A stretch of DNA of 64,000 bases from positions 32,874,887 to 32,938,886 of the forward strand of contig CM046299.1 in NCBI GenBank assembly GCA_025267735.1, read 5' to 3'. This stretch comes from Mactra quadrangularis. Taxonomy: Eukaryota > Mollusca > Bivalvia > Venerida > Mactridae. Under the pieces are notes generated by a model. It saw only the letters and a program-made list of their open reading frames with translations. It ran no database searches and had not been told where the DNA came from. A program made the position numbers and the translations under genes. This document shows positions 9,458 through 20,579 of the stretch, in pieces (position 1 is the first letter of the stretch; each line of letters opens with the position of its first letter).

Positions 9458-10575
9458 CTAATTTCTTTGGTATCATTTATTTGGGTTTTCAGGCCTTGCA
9501 TTTCATCAAGTAATTTATCAAATTTGGTCTCCATTACACTAACAGATAAAGCATTTGTAACTTCACATAATTTCAAAAATTTTGATAATTCAGGCAAAGA
9601 TTTTGGTTCTTTCAAAATAACCTGTCTTTTAATCTGGTCATTAAGACCATTAATAATCAAACTGATTAAAATTGACTCCTCTAGTTTTAAATCTGTAGAG
9701 ATTTTCAAAGCTCTAGACATATATTCTTCTGCCGTTTCATTAGGCTTTTGTTTGATAGAAATTAAATTAAAATTTAATTCTTCTTTGTATCGATTTTGAA
9801 GAGCCTGTATTAATGATTTATAATCTGTTTTAATGTCTTGAGACAGATTATCATAATACACTGCGGCTGTGCCATCCAAATAAAAATTTATTATGTCACA
9901 TTTTTGTCTGTCTGTAATGATATTATTTATAACGCAAAATTTCTCAAATTTTGACAAAAATGCCGAAAAACTTTCAAAATCTTTGCCTGTAAAAGGTGAC
10001 AATTTTACAATACGAGAATGCATGTTATGAAATAAAGTGTTAGTAGAAAAAGATGAGTAAGTACCTCTCGTTGTATCTGTACTTGAATCTGTTTTTCTGG
10101 TGTCCTGAAAAAGAATATTGTCTGTCTTTTCACACACTTTTTGTGTATCACAATTCGAAGTTTGTTGATCAACACTATATAACTCGTCTAAGCGTGGATA
10201 AATGTTATTAATGTTACTTGAATTTAGTATTGGGCTTAAATCTGGTTGAAGTCGCACATCATCTTGTTCGGATTGGGTCTTCGTTTGGTAATCATTCGGT
10301 TGAATGATTTTTGTCCCCCTGTCGTCTAGGATTGATTTGTCGTCGGTTTTAACTGGAATCTGAGTGTCATCGTATCTGGGCGGCTGAGATAGCTCTTGGG
10401 TGTAACTATCTTTAGTAGATCGTGAACCATTAGATTGTAGATCAGAGTAAAATTGTTTCCGAAGTTCCTTAATTCTTTTCTTGGAGGTGTTTAATAATTC
10501 CTGTGCCGTCCTTGGCGTGGATGTCGTTGGCACTTGTGAATTTGCTCTCCTATTTCGCAAATAGTACTCTGACAT
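9280..10575 (-). CDS. gag: gag (matrix/capsid-like part)
   Basis: ATG-initiated frame of 431 codons. The first ~190 residues are polar and disordered. From FTGKDFESFSAFLSKFEKF (about 196) a helical capsid-like region follows, with the retrotransposon gag pattern (FYLDGTAAVYYDNL, then LQNRYKEEL and the later IINGLNDQIKRQVIL). Residues after about 375 (from 9457 on) look like out-of-frame read-through, because the nucleocapsid continues in the next frame. It assembles the particle that packages the element RNA. Confidence 0.85.
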   Translation of the reverse strand: MSEYYLRNRRANSQVPTTSTPRTAQELLNTSKKRIKELRKQFYSDLQSNGSRSTKDSYTQELSQPPRYDDTQIPVKTDDKSILDDRGTKIIQPNDYQTKTQSEQDDVRLQPDLSPILNSSNINNIYPRLDELYSVDQQTSNCDTQKVCEKTDNILFQDTRKTDSSTDTTRGTYSSFSTNTLFHNMHSRIVKLSPFTGKDFESFSAFLSKFEKFCVINNIITDRQKCDIINFYLDGTAAVYYDNLSQDIKTDYKSLIQALQNRYKEELNFNLISIKQKPNETAEEYMSRALKISTDLKLEESILISLIINGLNDQIKRQVILKEPKSLPELSKFLKLCEVTNALSVSVMETKFDKLLDEMQGLKTQINDTKEISLLHQMTAKAIFIEGHRIMREQTGMIILEMPLSRNHPSIITSLIASREWLSDIQLTLNC

Positions 10576-10653
10576 AATTTGTCCATATTCTATAACACAT
10601 TTCGAAAGTTTGTGACGAAATATTCAAATTAAAATCGTCGGATTCTCCCCAGC
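10576..10653 (-). promoter_or_regulatory. leader with primer-binding-site candidate
   Basis: On the element strand, two bases after the 5' LTR, TGGGGAGAATCCGACG begins. TGG at this place is expected, since tRNA 3' ends are CCA. I could not match the following bases to a particular tRNA. Confidence 0.45.
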
Positions 10654-11285
10654 TGTAACCTGACTGTTATTGGTGGTGATTATGCAGCTTGAACTTAAGC
10701 TGCTGGCAGTGAGAGCTCCGTAATCTCGGGATCGAGTCCAAGTCAGGAAACATTCACGCAAGTCAAATAATCTAAACTAATAATTAAGACAAAGTCCACT
10801 CTTCACATTATGGGTACTTTATTTAAAAATTACAACTCAAATCCAATGTTCAAAATATTCATAAATAGCTCATTGAAAGATCCTATAGATATCTTTAAGC
10901 ATTTAATTCAAAGCTTTCAAAAATAACGAAAAATGAAAATATATCTTGTGAGTTCTATAAAAATCACGTACTAGAAATACGTCTTGATTAGTCAAAGCCA
11001 AAGTAAAAAGTGTTCTTAGAACTTGTAGCCGAAACGCGCTTTTGGAATGTATTTTCAAAACGAGGCTGGATGAACTTGTGATGTATTTAACCTGTCCAAA
11101 ACGTGTAACCATAAAAGGGTTTGGCCTGTGCTCTGGCACTAGTGAAGTTATGATCTTTAACCTCTATAGTAAATTCAGTGAACTATTCGTTACAATGTAT
11201 AATTCATAAACATAGCAAGGTGTAAATACAGTGAATACAGATAAACGCCGTAGTGTTTTGTACCGGCCGAAGTCTAATATGTATA
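10654..11285 (-). repeat. 5' LTR
   Basis: Direct repeat of 312-943, as the upstream LTR for the minus-strand element. The sequence diverges from the other LTR exactly after TAATATGTATA, and TACG follows, matching the bases left of the other LTR. Confidence 0.93.
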
Positions 11286-11289
11286 TACG

Positions 11290-12054
11290 CCTTGGTGTTG
11301 CAGCCCAACCCCTAGCAAGGCCACGCGGAATGATTGTGCGCGAGTGGGCAGGTAAACGTCAGTATGTGAGATCCATTAGAACGCAATGTCAGGCGGTTCT
11401 TAACAGCCATGGAGGCCCCACTTGTTATTTGAGAGAGAATCGTTGACACAATTTTCCAGATTCCACTATCGTTTTACAACATTCGCACAGTCATGCAAAT
11501 CGGAATCCTTATTTTGTTACTTTGATATTTTAACACACTGTGATATTTTTGTTATTGGTTGGCAAATATTTTGTTTTATGTGATGAAATACACATAATAA
11601 TAATGTTCCGTCTTTAAACTATATTTGTTGAAAATTTGACTTAAAACGGACAAATACTTACTGAGATACGAGCCAAAATATACATGTATACTTCTAAGTT
11701 TTGTTAAGAGTACATCTGCGAACCCACGGATGCGGACATGGATCGGACATATGGAATAGACCCAACGATATTTTTGTTAAGCGAAAAATTGCGGACACGG
11801 ATGCGGACGACGGACGCGGACGACAGAGAACGAAACTATGGAATACTAGCCTTAGGAATACATACACTAGAAAACAGTTTGTTAGACATTTCATGGTTGC
11901 GCTTCACGTTCACGCTACACGTTCCCGTATAGATGGGATACCGACCTAAGGAGCTGACCGTCGGCTATGACAGGCGCAATAATTTACACACACTTTATTA
12001 CTGAGGGATTACAACAGGTGAATTTCTCAATCGGATAGGATAAAATATATTTGC
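11290..12054. other. flanking sequence, no gene recognised
   Basis: The first 150 bases can be read as a short open frame but match nothing I know. Bases 11705-11830 are rich in GCGGAC/GGACG repeats, a cryptic simple-sequence tract. No other structure was seen. Confidence 0.4.
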
Positions 12055-12381
12055 ATGATATTTACCCGGAATGAGGAGCTACATTCTGCTAAACATTTGA
12101 AACGTAAATTAGAACGCAAATGGAGGGAAACAAAACTTTTGATCCATCATCAGATTTACAGAAATCAATGTGCTGTGTATAACAAACTGCTGATTGTAGC
12201 CCGTAAAGACTATTACTCAGACAAAGTTGAAGCTGCTGGCAGAGATAATAAAAGTTTATTCAAAATTGTAAATAATTTGTTAAATGGAGAAAAGCGTGGT
12301 CCTCTTTTACCATCTGGAACCACACCGAAAGACACTGCTCAGAATTTTAGCAAGTTTTTCTCATCAAAATTGAAGGCATAA
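12055..12381 (+). pseudogene. LINE ORF2 linker fragment
   Basis: About 108 codons of the basic linker between endonuclease and RT (HLKRKLERKWRETK, then YYSDKVEAA and FKIVNNLLNG). It ends at a frameshift, and the next frame takes over about 45 bases before 12426. No start codon of its own is expected, because the element is 5' truncated. Confidence 0.75.
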
Positions 12382-12425
12382 GAAATGACATTATAAACAG
12401 TCAAGCTGATACACCCACTGAATCT

Positions 12426-14042
12426 GTGACCGAGCAATTCCAAGACAATAAACTCAAAAGTCTAGCTTGTGCTTCACAAGAAGAAGTAAAGAAAATCATT
12501 GAGAAGTCACCAAATAAATCTTGCGAGTTAGATCCTATTCCAACATGGCTTCTTAAATCATGCTTACCCGAACTCTTGCCTGTAATCACAATCCTAATCA
12601 ATTCATCACTTAACGCTGGGAGTGTACCAAAAGCATTTAAAAGTGCTATTATTAGACCATTGCTGAAAAAGTCAGATTTGGATTCAAACACACTTAAGAA
12701 TTACAGACCGGTTTCAAATCTTCCATTTCTGTCAAAGATTTTAGAAAAAGTTGTCAATGTTAGACTTGAGAACCATCTTAAAGAGAACAATCTGCATGAA
12801 CCTTATCAATCTGCCTATAGAGAATTTCATTCCACGGAAACGGCTCTTCTTAAGGTGCAAAATGACATTCTTCAGTCTTTAGACAATAATTGTGTAACAA
12901 TATTGGTGTTACTAGACCTATCGGCTGCTTTCGACACCATAGACCATCATACATTGTTAAGCAGACTGCATGATCACTATGGTCTTGCTGATGGTGCTCT
13001 AAATTGGATAAAGTCATATCTGAGTGATCGATACCAAACAGTCTGTGTTGGTGGAGAACTTTCTGACCCTGTGCTGATGAAATACAGTGTTCCTCAATGA
13101 TCTGTCTTAGGGCCTAAATATTTCACCATGTACACTAAGCCTGTTGGTGCCATCTGCTTGCAACATGGATTGTTACATCATTTCTATGCTGATGATTCTC
13201 AACTTTACATATCCTTTAAACCAATTGATAATATTTCAAGATCAGAAGCATTAAGTCGTATTGAAAAATGTTTGACTGAAATTATTTCATGGATGAATGC
13301 CAACATGCTGAAATTGAATGCAGACAAGACGGAAGTTATGTTGTTCTCTTCCAAACATAACCGTAAACATGTTGATGACGTGTCCATTAGAGTTGGTGAT
13401 TCCATCATAAACTCTAAAGACTGTATTAGAAATCTTGGTGCTTACTTCACACCCCACATGGATATGGAGAAGCATGTCAATATTGTATGCAGATCTTCTT
13501 ATTATCAGCTAAGAAATATCGGTCGCATAAGAAAGTTTCTTACTTTGGATGCTACAAGGACGTTAGTAAATTCCCTGGTTACATCAAGATTGGACTACTG
13601 CAATGCCCTTCTTGCAAATACTTCAAAGTCAAATCTGAATAAACTTCAACGCCTACAAAATACAGGAGCAAGAATCATTACCAGAACCCGTCGTCATGAC
13701 CATATAACACCAGTGCTCAAGGAACTTCATTGGCTTCCTGTTTGTCAGCGGATCACATACAAGCTCTTGATATATACATATAAAGCACTTAGCAACCAAT
13801 GTCCCATATATATCCAAGACCTAATACATGTCTATAAACCCAACAGAGACCTCCGATCTAGCAATTCATTATCTATTACAGTCCCACGGTCTAGGACAAT
13901 TACTTTTGGTAATCGTAGTTTCAGCCAGGCTGCGCCAAAATTGTGGAATTCGCTTCCAGACTCTGTCAAGTGTGCTCAGTCTCTAAATACTTTTAAGAGA
14001 AAGTTAAAGACTTACCTGTTTGTCAATTACTATGGTCACTAA
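12426..14042 (+). pseudogene. LINE ORF2 reverse transcriptase and C-terminal domain
   Basis: RT blocks in order: IIRPLLKKSDLD, NYRPVSNLPF, LLDLSAAFDTIDH (catalytic Asp), WIKSYLSDR, then an in-frame TGA at 13098-13100 where a Gly codon is expected after VPQ, then VLGPKYF and FYADDSQLY (catalytic Asp pair). The C-terminal part ends with LQNTGARIITRTRRHDHITP...LHWLPVCQRITYKLL, typical of L2/CR1 elements. One premature stop makes this copy defective. Confidence 0.88.
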
Positions 14043-14298
14043 ATCAATCACCCTGGGACAAAAAACTTTGGTTTTGGAATATATCAGTATTAATATGAAC
14101 CAATCTTAGACTACTTAAAATTGTTCATTAGTACGTCAAATAATACTACAGTGAAATTTCTTTTAACCAATAGAAACTATCTGGCTGAATGATCTTAAAA
14201 TATAACCAAATTACAAACATATAACACCATAGTTTAAAAAAGAAATGATAATAATAATTATGCACTAGGTGTATTACAAAATAATATGCGACCAAATG

Positions 14299-15299
14299 AT
14301 GGATGTTCTGGTGGGATCCTTGGATTCGAATCCAACTTTGCACCTTGCAATTATGGATTTTACAGGGCAACAAGCCAGTTTCCCCCATTGGCTGGGGGTT
14401 GCCTTTCCACTGATTATATACTCATTACCTTTAGGATTAATACCTTATTAATCCAATTTAGGCGCTGACACTGATGGATGTTCTGGCAGGATCCTTGGAT
14501 TAGAATCCGACTTTGCACCTTGCAATTATGGATTTTCTAGGGCATCTGGCCAGATTCCCCATTGGCTAGGGGTTGCCTTTCCACTGATTATATACTCATT
14601 ACCTTTAGGATTAATACCTTATTAATCCAATTTAGGCGCTGACGCTGATGGATGTTCCGGAGGGATCCTTGGATTGGAATCCGACTTTGCACCTTGCAAT
14701 CATGGATTTTTCAAGGCATCTGGCTGGATTCCCTATTGGTCGGTGGCTGCCTTCTCTCATACTCTAATCTTAACTATTATCACTTTTACTTTATCACTAT
14801 AAAATGCATGGTCGGGGGACGTGTGGCACTGATGCTGATGGATGTTCTGGCAGGATCCTTGGATTGGAATCCGACTTTGCACCTTGCAATTATGGATTTT
14901 CTAGGGCATCTGGCCAGATTCCCCATTGGCTAGGGGTTGCCTTTCCACCGATTATGTACTCATTACATTGAAGATTAAACCTTATCTAACCAATTTAGGC
15001 ACTGACGCTGATGGATGTTCCAGAGGGATCCTTGGATTGGAATCCGACTTTGCACCTTGCAATCATGGATTTTTCAAGGCATCTGGCTGGATTCCCTATT
15101 GGTCGTTGGCTGCCTTTTCTCATACTCTAATCATAACTATTATCACTTTTACTTTATCACTATACAATGTATGGTTGGGAGACGTGCGGCGCTGATGCTG
15201 ATGGATGTTTGGGTGGGAGCCTTGGAGAAGAATCCAACTTTGCACCTTGCAATCATGGATTTTCGGGGCATTTGGCCTGATTCCTCATCGACTACGTAG
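14299..15299 (+). repeat. tandem array, six units of ~173-189 bp
   Basis: Units start with GATGTTC(T/C) near 14302, 14477, 14650, 14838, 15013 and 15202. Each has GGATCCTTGGATT(A/C/G)GAATCC then ACTTTGCACCTTGCAAT. Two subtypes differ in the second half: one ends with CATTGGCT and ATTATATACTCATTACC, the other with a TTATCACTTTTACTTTATCAC stretch. Order is A, A, B, A, B and a diverged last unit. A second, minus-strand array lies at 41765-42325. Confidence 0.85.
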
Positions 15300-15660
15300 C
15301 TGCCGTTCTACCAACAATCCATTACCTCTCTTTCACTATTTTTAAAATTGAAAATTCACTTGTTTTGTTGTTGTTGTTGTTTTTAAACTACTATGAGCAC
15401 TTTATTGATCACAAATTTTAGTTTATTATTATTTTTCAGTTTATGTTTTTATATCTTTATCATTTTCGTTTTTATTTTAGCTCGTTTAACCTAATTATGC
15501 ATATGATTGTGAAGCGCTTTTGAACATATATTCAATATGAAAAGAGCGCTATACAAATACGGTATATAATAATAATAATAATAATAATTGATATATTCAC
15601 AAAAACAAACTATTGATAAATATTATTTATTCGGCACACTTTTTTTATCGTATAGTAATA

Positions 15661-16191
15661 GTTAAGGGTGTATCGGGATTTGAAAATCTATAAAGTGGGA
15701 GTGGTTACTAAACAAACTAAAATATCCATAAATTCCAAAATAATTTTGATATATTTTGTAAGTGATACGTCAAGTGTAGATACATGACAATGGAATTACA
15801 AAAGCCCAACAAAAAAGACATTTAGAAAGAAATGAAAACATTTAACCTTACCTTGAAATAGCTTTCCGAACGTCAGTCCAAACACATAATTAAAGTACTT
15901 TTTTCATAAATCCAAATGTTGATATAGGATGTCCATGTAACATATTACAATGTCTTAGGGTGAATTACACAAAAAGTATTTTCCAAATGTAAATACATGT
16001 ATCATAATTTGTCTCAACACAAACATTACACGTTTTAACTCACAGTTTACACACAGTACCCAGTGCAATTTTCCCCTCATATTGTATGTTCTATATATGT
16101 GATAAGAAGGAAAAATTTATCGGGCTCCTGTGTGAAATTGAAAATAAATCATGTGTAAAGAGTGTTGTGATTAAGGTTCTGGAACTGTAAC
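15661..16191 (+). repeat. left arm of a long inverted repeat
   Basis: Most of this segment is the imperfect reverse complement of 19482-19857. Shared blocks include the AATATCCATAAATTCC region, the GAACGTCAGTCCAAACACATA region and GGTTCTGGAACTGTAA. About 170 bases (16000-16168) are present only in this arm. The arms flank the MITE and the I-type LINE. Confidence 0.7.
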
Positions 16192-16614
16192 TAACTTCGG
16201 TAAACTTCGACACTCGGTATAATCCGGTTTTACCCGAATAGCTGTCGTCGTCAAGTTTCGTAATGGCTTTTTTTTAGTAATTTTCACCTCGCGATCCGGT
16301 TTTTCCATGACGTCATAGTGTAACACATTTTCCGAAAATGGCGAAACCAGACGCTAGACAGCGTGATCGTCGAGGTCGTTAATGTTAAAGTAATAGTTTA
16401 TCGACAAAACAATGTTACGTCGTAAAGGATCATAACTACATTTGTATTGAGTTAATTATGTGTGTGCAGGTTTAAAATGCATTGTTTCATCTTGTGTTTG
16501 CGATTTGAATTTTCCATCACAACCGCTAGAAGATAGCACCTCAATACTATGACGCACAACACATCGCCATATTCAGCAATTTGGTATGCGGTAGAATATA
16601 GTGAGGCGTAATTC
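16192..16614. other. unassigned sequence with a CRE-like palindrome
   Basis: No ORF supported. TGACGTCA occurs at 16308-16315 and CCGAAAATGGCG follows nearby. ATGACGTCATA also occurs at about 52694. Promoter activity is only a possibility. Confidence 0.3.
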
Positions 16615-16925
16615 AGGGGCGGATCCAGGATTTTTTTCTTGGGGGTTCCGAACTTTTCTAGCAGAGGTCCGAACTTTTCTAGGGGGGTCCGAACCTCGAA
16701 CCACAACCACGTTATACACATTTTTCAGGAAAAAAAATGCAACATATTGAAAATGTTTTTGATAAAAGCTAAATAACCATTAAATCTGTGTTAAGCACCG
16801 AGAAAAATTACTTCAGGCTACTTTAAAATGACTTACAGGCAAGAAATACACTAATGGACAGGTACATTTTCCAAATTCTAGGGGGGGGGTCCGACCCCCC
16901 CTGACCCCCCGCTGGATTCGCCTAT
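16615..16925. mobile_element. MITE with GGGGCGGATCCAG ends
   Basis: Left end AGGGGCGGATCCAGGAT, right end GCTGGATTCGCCTAT, an imperfect inverted pair. The interior has runs of G at the left and C at the right (GGGGGGGGGTCCGACCCCCC). No coding frame. Likely a non-autonomous DNA transposon; superfamily not determined. Confidence 0.6.
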
Positions 16926-17565
16926 GCATATGAAGACAATATCGTTGTACTTTTCTGTTTTAAATATAATCATTATCTACTTATAAAGTAAATGATATAA
17001 TAATCAGCATTATTTGAAAGCTAAGGCTCAATATATACCAACATTACTAAGTCTGGTGTATGCAAAACTACTGCAGAAAACACGGCAGGATAAGGTTTAA
17101 CGCGCCTGCGATAGTCAACCAAGAGTCTCTAATACAAAAAGTGTTTGACTCCGTTATTCCTAACTAGTCAGAATGTTTTACGAAAAAAACGTGTTAAGTT
17201 GTAAGTTTCTAATATTTCCCTCAAACCATCCAAAATCAGTAAAGAGAAGGTTTTCATATGATAATGCAGAGTTCTACATTCATATTTCTATTCCCAGTAC
17301 CAGTTTTTATACACAGGTGGATTTAAGTTTAGTACACGTTATTATCGACTATTATCAGTGTGTTTTTGATGTATTAAATTTAGTACGAGAACACACGTTC
17401 CACGCATTAAGACATGTTTAATACTTTCATTACACAAAATCAGCTGACCTCCCTATTTTATGTAATACCTGAGTCCCAAATATGTAAACAAACTGAGTCG
17501 TTTGTCTCAAGTTATCCTAAACGAGCTATAGTATAGATTCAAGAAACACTATCATTATAAGGATT
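16926..17565. other. no feature recognised
   Basis: AT-rich sequence without a convincing ORF, repeat or splice-bordered exon. Confidence 0.4.
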
Positions 17566-19470
17566 GTGGATTTGTTTGTTTGTTTGTTTGAGTTTTACGG
17601 CGCACCAACACAAAAAGGTCATATCGCGCCGAATGCAATCAATTATACGATTAATTCAAACGATATTAATGATGTAAAGCTCTATATCTTATTATATACA
17701 TTTATTTCCTTTAAAAAGTTAAGTATTGCATATGATGGTACGGACTCAAAAAGTTCTTTGAGTGAGTTGACTTTAAAATGTTTGTCACGGATGTCTTTAA
17801 GATCCTGACAGTCAAGCAGAACGTGTTTGATATTGAAATGTTCGTCACAGGGTATACATTTAGGCGCTTCCTCTCCTTTGAGAAGGTATGAATGTGTTAA
17901 TCTGGTATAACCAATTCTACATCGCGAAATCACTATTTGATCCCAGCGATTAGAGAATATAATTGACGAAGACGAATTAAGGGTTGGCTTTATGTCACGT
18001 AACTTATTAAAACTTGCATTGTTCCTCATTGTTTGCCATTTTGATTTAATAAACGTGTTTATTGAACATTTGAAGTCACTGCTTGGTAATTTGATATCAA
18101 CTGGTTGAAAGCCTAAAGATTCTTTAGCTAAAATATCAACTTTTTCATTACCTTGTATACCAATATGGCTTGGTATCCAGCAGAAGTGTACTGTTTTGGA
18201 TTTTAAAATTTCATGTAATTTTAATTCGATACTTTTTATAAGAATATTGTCTGAACTACGATTTTTATGGCCAATAATACAGATAGAGAATCTGAAAAAA
18301 TGACAAAATTGTTATTAATACTATTTGATATGTATGTTAAAGCAAGATCTATTGCTTTGACTTCAGCTGTAAATATGGATGCCTGATCAGGCAGTCGCAT
18401 TCTTGCAACAAACGAATTTCCATATGCAGCGCAACCAACTTTAATACCATCTTTTGAGCCGTCAGTAAATAAATGTGTACAATCTTTATATTTTTCTAAG
18501 ATGTTAACAAATTCCGATTTGAAGGCCTCTGGGCTGGTAATAGTTTTAAGAAAGTTTGATAAGTCAATGTTTATGTTTGGTATGTTGTAGGTCCAAGGTG
18601 GGACATTTTCATTTAAGTTCTGTAAAACTGTAGAAGTGTTAATATTAAGCATTTCTAAGTCGTTTTTAACGCGCAGGCCTAATGGTTTAATTTCGTTTGG
18701 TTTGCTGTTAAATTTATCAATGTAATTTGGTTTAAAACAACTTTGTGCGCCGGGTTACTATTGTTAGAAGATATTCGAGTTGCGTATTGTAATGAAAGCT
18801 TTTGTCGGCGTAATTTTAATGATGGCTCGTTAGCTTCAACATAAAGGCTTTCAACAGGTGAAGTTTTAAATGCACCAAGGGCGATACGTAAGCCCTGGTT
18901 ATGTATAGTATCAAGCATTTGCAAGTACGATTTACGTGCTGATCCATACACAATTGACCCATAATCTAGTTTTGAACGAACAAGACTTCTGTATAATTTA
19001 AATAATGTTTGGGAATCAGATCCGCAGTCAGTATGTGAAAGTACTTTAAGTAGATTTAAAGCTTTAATACATTTTGTTTTTAGAGACTTTAAGTGTGGTA
19101 TAAAAGAGAGTTTTTTTATCAAATGTAACGCCTAAAATTTTAGCTTCATTAACAACAGGGATTTTTGAGCCAGAAATGTAAAGTTCAGGATCATTATGAT
19201 GCTTTCGCAATCGACAAAAATGTACACATTGTGTTTTTGACTTTCAAAATTTAAAACCATTTTCTGTTGCCCACTTTTGAATTTTATCCAAGTTTTGTTG
19301 TTGTTGGCGTTCGATACTTCGAATATTTTCAGATCGATAACAGATTAAAAAGTCATCTACTTATAATGAGCAATCTGTACCAGGATTTATGACCTTAAAA
19401 ATATTATTAATTTTAAGACCAAATAGTGTGACAGATAATATACTGCCTTGTGGCACGCCTTGTTTTTGTT
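17566..19470 (-). mobile_element. 5'-truncated I-type LINE with RNase H (Nimb/Ingi-like), defective
   Basis: Read on the minus strand from 19470 it shows GVPQGSIL, then VDDFL with a stop where the catalytic-motif Tyr should be, an RT C-terminal region (18679-19122: SLVRSKLDYGSIVYGSA), RNase H (18236-18652: LFTDGSKDG, AEVKAIDLAL, VIFSDSLS), and a C-terminal zinc-like region (17682-18029: RIGYTRLTHSYLL, CIPCDEHFNIKHVLLDC). The 3' end is GGCGCGATATGACC...GGTGCGCCGTAAAACTC then (AAAC)n. Several frameshifts and stops make it inactive. Confidence 0.85.
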
Positions 19471-19481
19471 AAGGATTGTGG

Positions 19482-19857
19482 AAGGTCACCATTACAGTTC
19501 CAGAACCTTAATTATCAAATTTACATTTTTGAAATACTTTTTGTCGGATTCACTCTAAGACAGTGTAAAATGTTGTATGGACATTCTATAACATCATTTG
19601 GAATTATGAAAAAAGAACTTCAATTATGTGTTTGGACTGACGTTCGGAATGTCATTTCAAGGTTAGGATAAATGTTTTTATTTCTTTCTAAATGTCGTGT
19701 TGAGTTTTTTTATATTTTCACTGTCACATCTATACAATTAATGCATCAGTTACAAAATATATCAAAATTATTTGGAATTTATGGATATTTTGATATAATT
19801 AGTTACCCCACCCACTTGATATATTTTTTTCAATTTCAACAAATGATAAACCCTTAA
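19482..19857 (-). repeat. right arm of a long inverted repeat
   Basis: Reverse complement of parts of 15661-16191, from GTTACAGTTCCAGAACC-type sequence to the AAGGGTTTATC end. It abuts the truncated 5' end of the I-type LINE. Confidence 0.7.
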
Positions 19858-19927
19858 AATAACTGATCATACTACACACATTCAAAGAGTTGAAATAAAA
19901 AAACTTCATAAGTGTCAATTTTAAATG

Positions 19928-20268
19928 TTTATTTTTTCATGATGCAAACATGTATACATAGTGTCTTATACAAAATGTACTATGACTATAGTCAAATCAT
20001 TGACACATTGAATGGTGAACCTGACAAAATATGTTGTTGTAGGTCTTTATCGTGTACACGTAACATAAATTACGAAAGATTTATTGTTAAGAAAGAACGC
20101 ATGTCTCATATTCATTATAACGACAATTTTCACAAGAAAACCTCAAATGTTTTAAATATAATAAGATACAATTTTAGACAACACATATTACTAATCATTC
20201 AAACAACGCTATTTTCCAGCAATATGCAGTTAAAGTCATTTAATCATGTTAGCCTACTATAACGTATT
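19928..20268 (-). other. probable 3' UTR and poly(A) signal of the host gene
   Basis: Follows the stop codon of the last exon on the minus strand. An AATAAA signal lies at 19933-19928, about 335 bases after the stop. No other gene or repeat is recognised here. The transcript end is inferred. Confidence 0.45.
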
Positions 20269-20579
20269 TTATTTCCATGGTTTAAATTTATTACTTGATG
20301 GAACTGAAATCAACGAAGACCTTCTTCTGCCGTTTGTTCTATCAGTTGACGGCTCGTGTGCATCGGTATCTTTCAAATGTTTAAGATCGTTCGGTTCCTT
20401 AAGTTCTTTTGATTGCTTTAGATCTTTAGGTTCCTTAGATACCTTATGTTGCTCCATCTCCTTCGATTGTTTAAGATCGGTAAGTGGTTTAGAGCTTTGT
20501 GGTTGTTTTATTGGTTCAATTTTTGTTACCGGTGCTTTCTTATGCTTCATGTATGTAACTGCAGCAACTGTCCCCGAAC
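20269..20579 (-). CDS. last exon: end of TM helix and Lys-rich cytoplasmic tail
   Basis: Acceptor TTATTTCAG, phase 1 entry, TAA stop. It encodes SGTVAAVTYMKHKKAP, then a tail with degenerate repeats of LKQSKE, KEPKDLKQ, KELKEPNDLKH, and an RRRSS motif before the end. The positive stop-transfer residues follow the helix begun in the previous exon, which sets the tail inside the cell. Low-complexity charged repeats suggest a disordered tail. Confidence 0.8.

Larger units (their letters stand above)
312..11285 (-). mobile_element. Ty3/gypsy-type endogenous retroelement with env
   Basis: Two 632-bp direct repeats bracket gag, pol and env-like genes, all on the minus strand. TACG occurs just outside both ends (308-311 and 11286-11289) and is a likely 4-bp target duplication. 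The order 5' LTR, gag, protease-RT-RNase H-integrase, chromodomain ORF, env, extra ORF, polypurine tract, 3' LTR is that of a complete endogenous retrovirus-like Ty3 element. Only two LTR differences were seen, so the insertion is young. Several reading frames are nevertheless broken by -1 offsets. The copy as read is not an intact set of genes. Confidence 0.93.
12055..15590 (+). mobile_element. 5'-truncated L2/CR1-like LINE
   Basis: It begins inside the linker after the lost endonuclease, continues through RT and the C-terminal region, and ends with GAAGCGCTTTTGAAC...AAGAGCGCTATACAAATAC and a (TAA)n tail at 15512-15590, the usual 3' end of L2-type LINEs. The coding part has a frameshift near 12378 and a stop at 13098. 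A tandem array sits between the ORF end and the tail. Confidence 0.85.

Noticed and set aside
10576..10653. Assignment of the primer tRNA
   Set aside because: TGGGGAGAATCC starts properly but I could not match the following bases to a known tRNA 3' end.
14299..15299. The ~175-bp tandem units as hammerhead-bearing retrozymes
   Set aside because: CTGATGGATG occurs in each unit but no GAAA partner or cleavage-site stem is visible.
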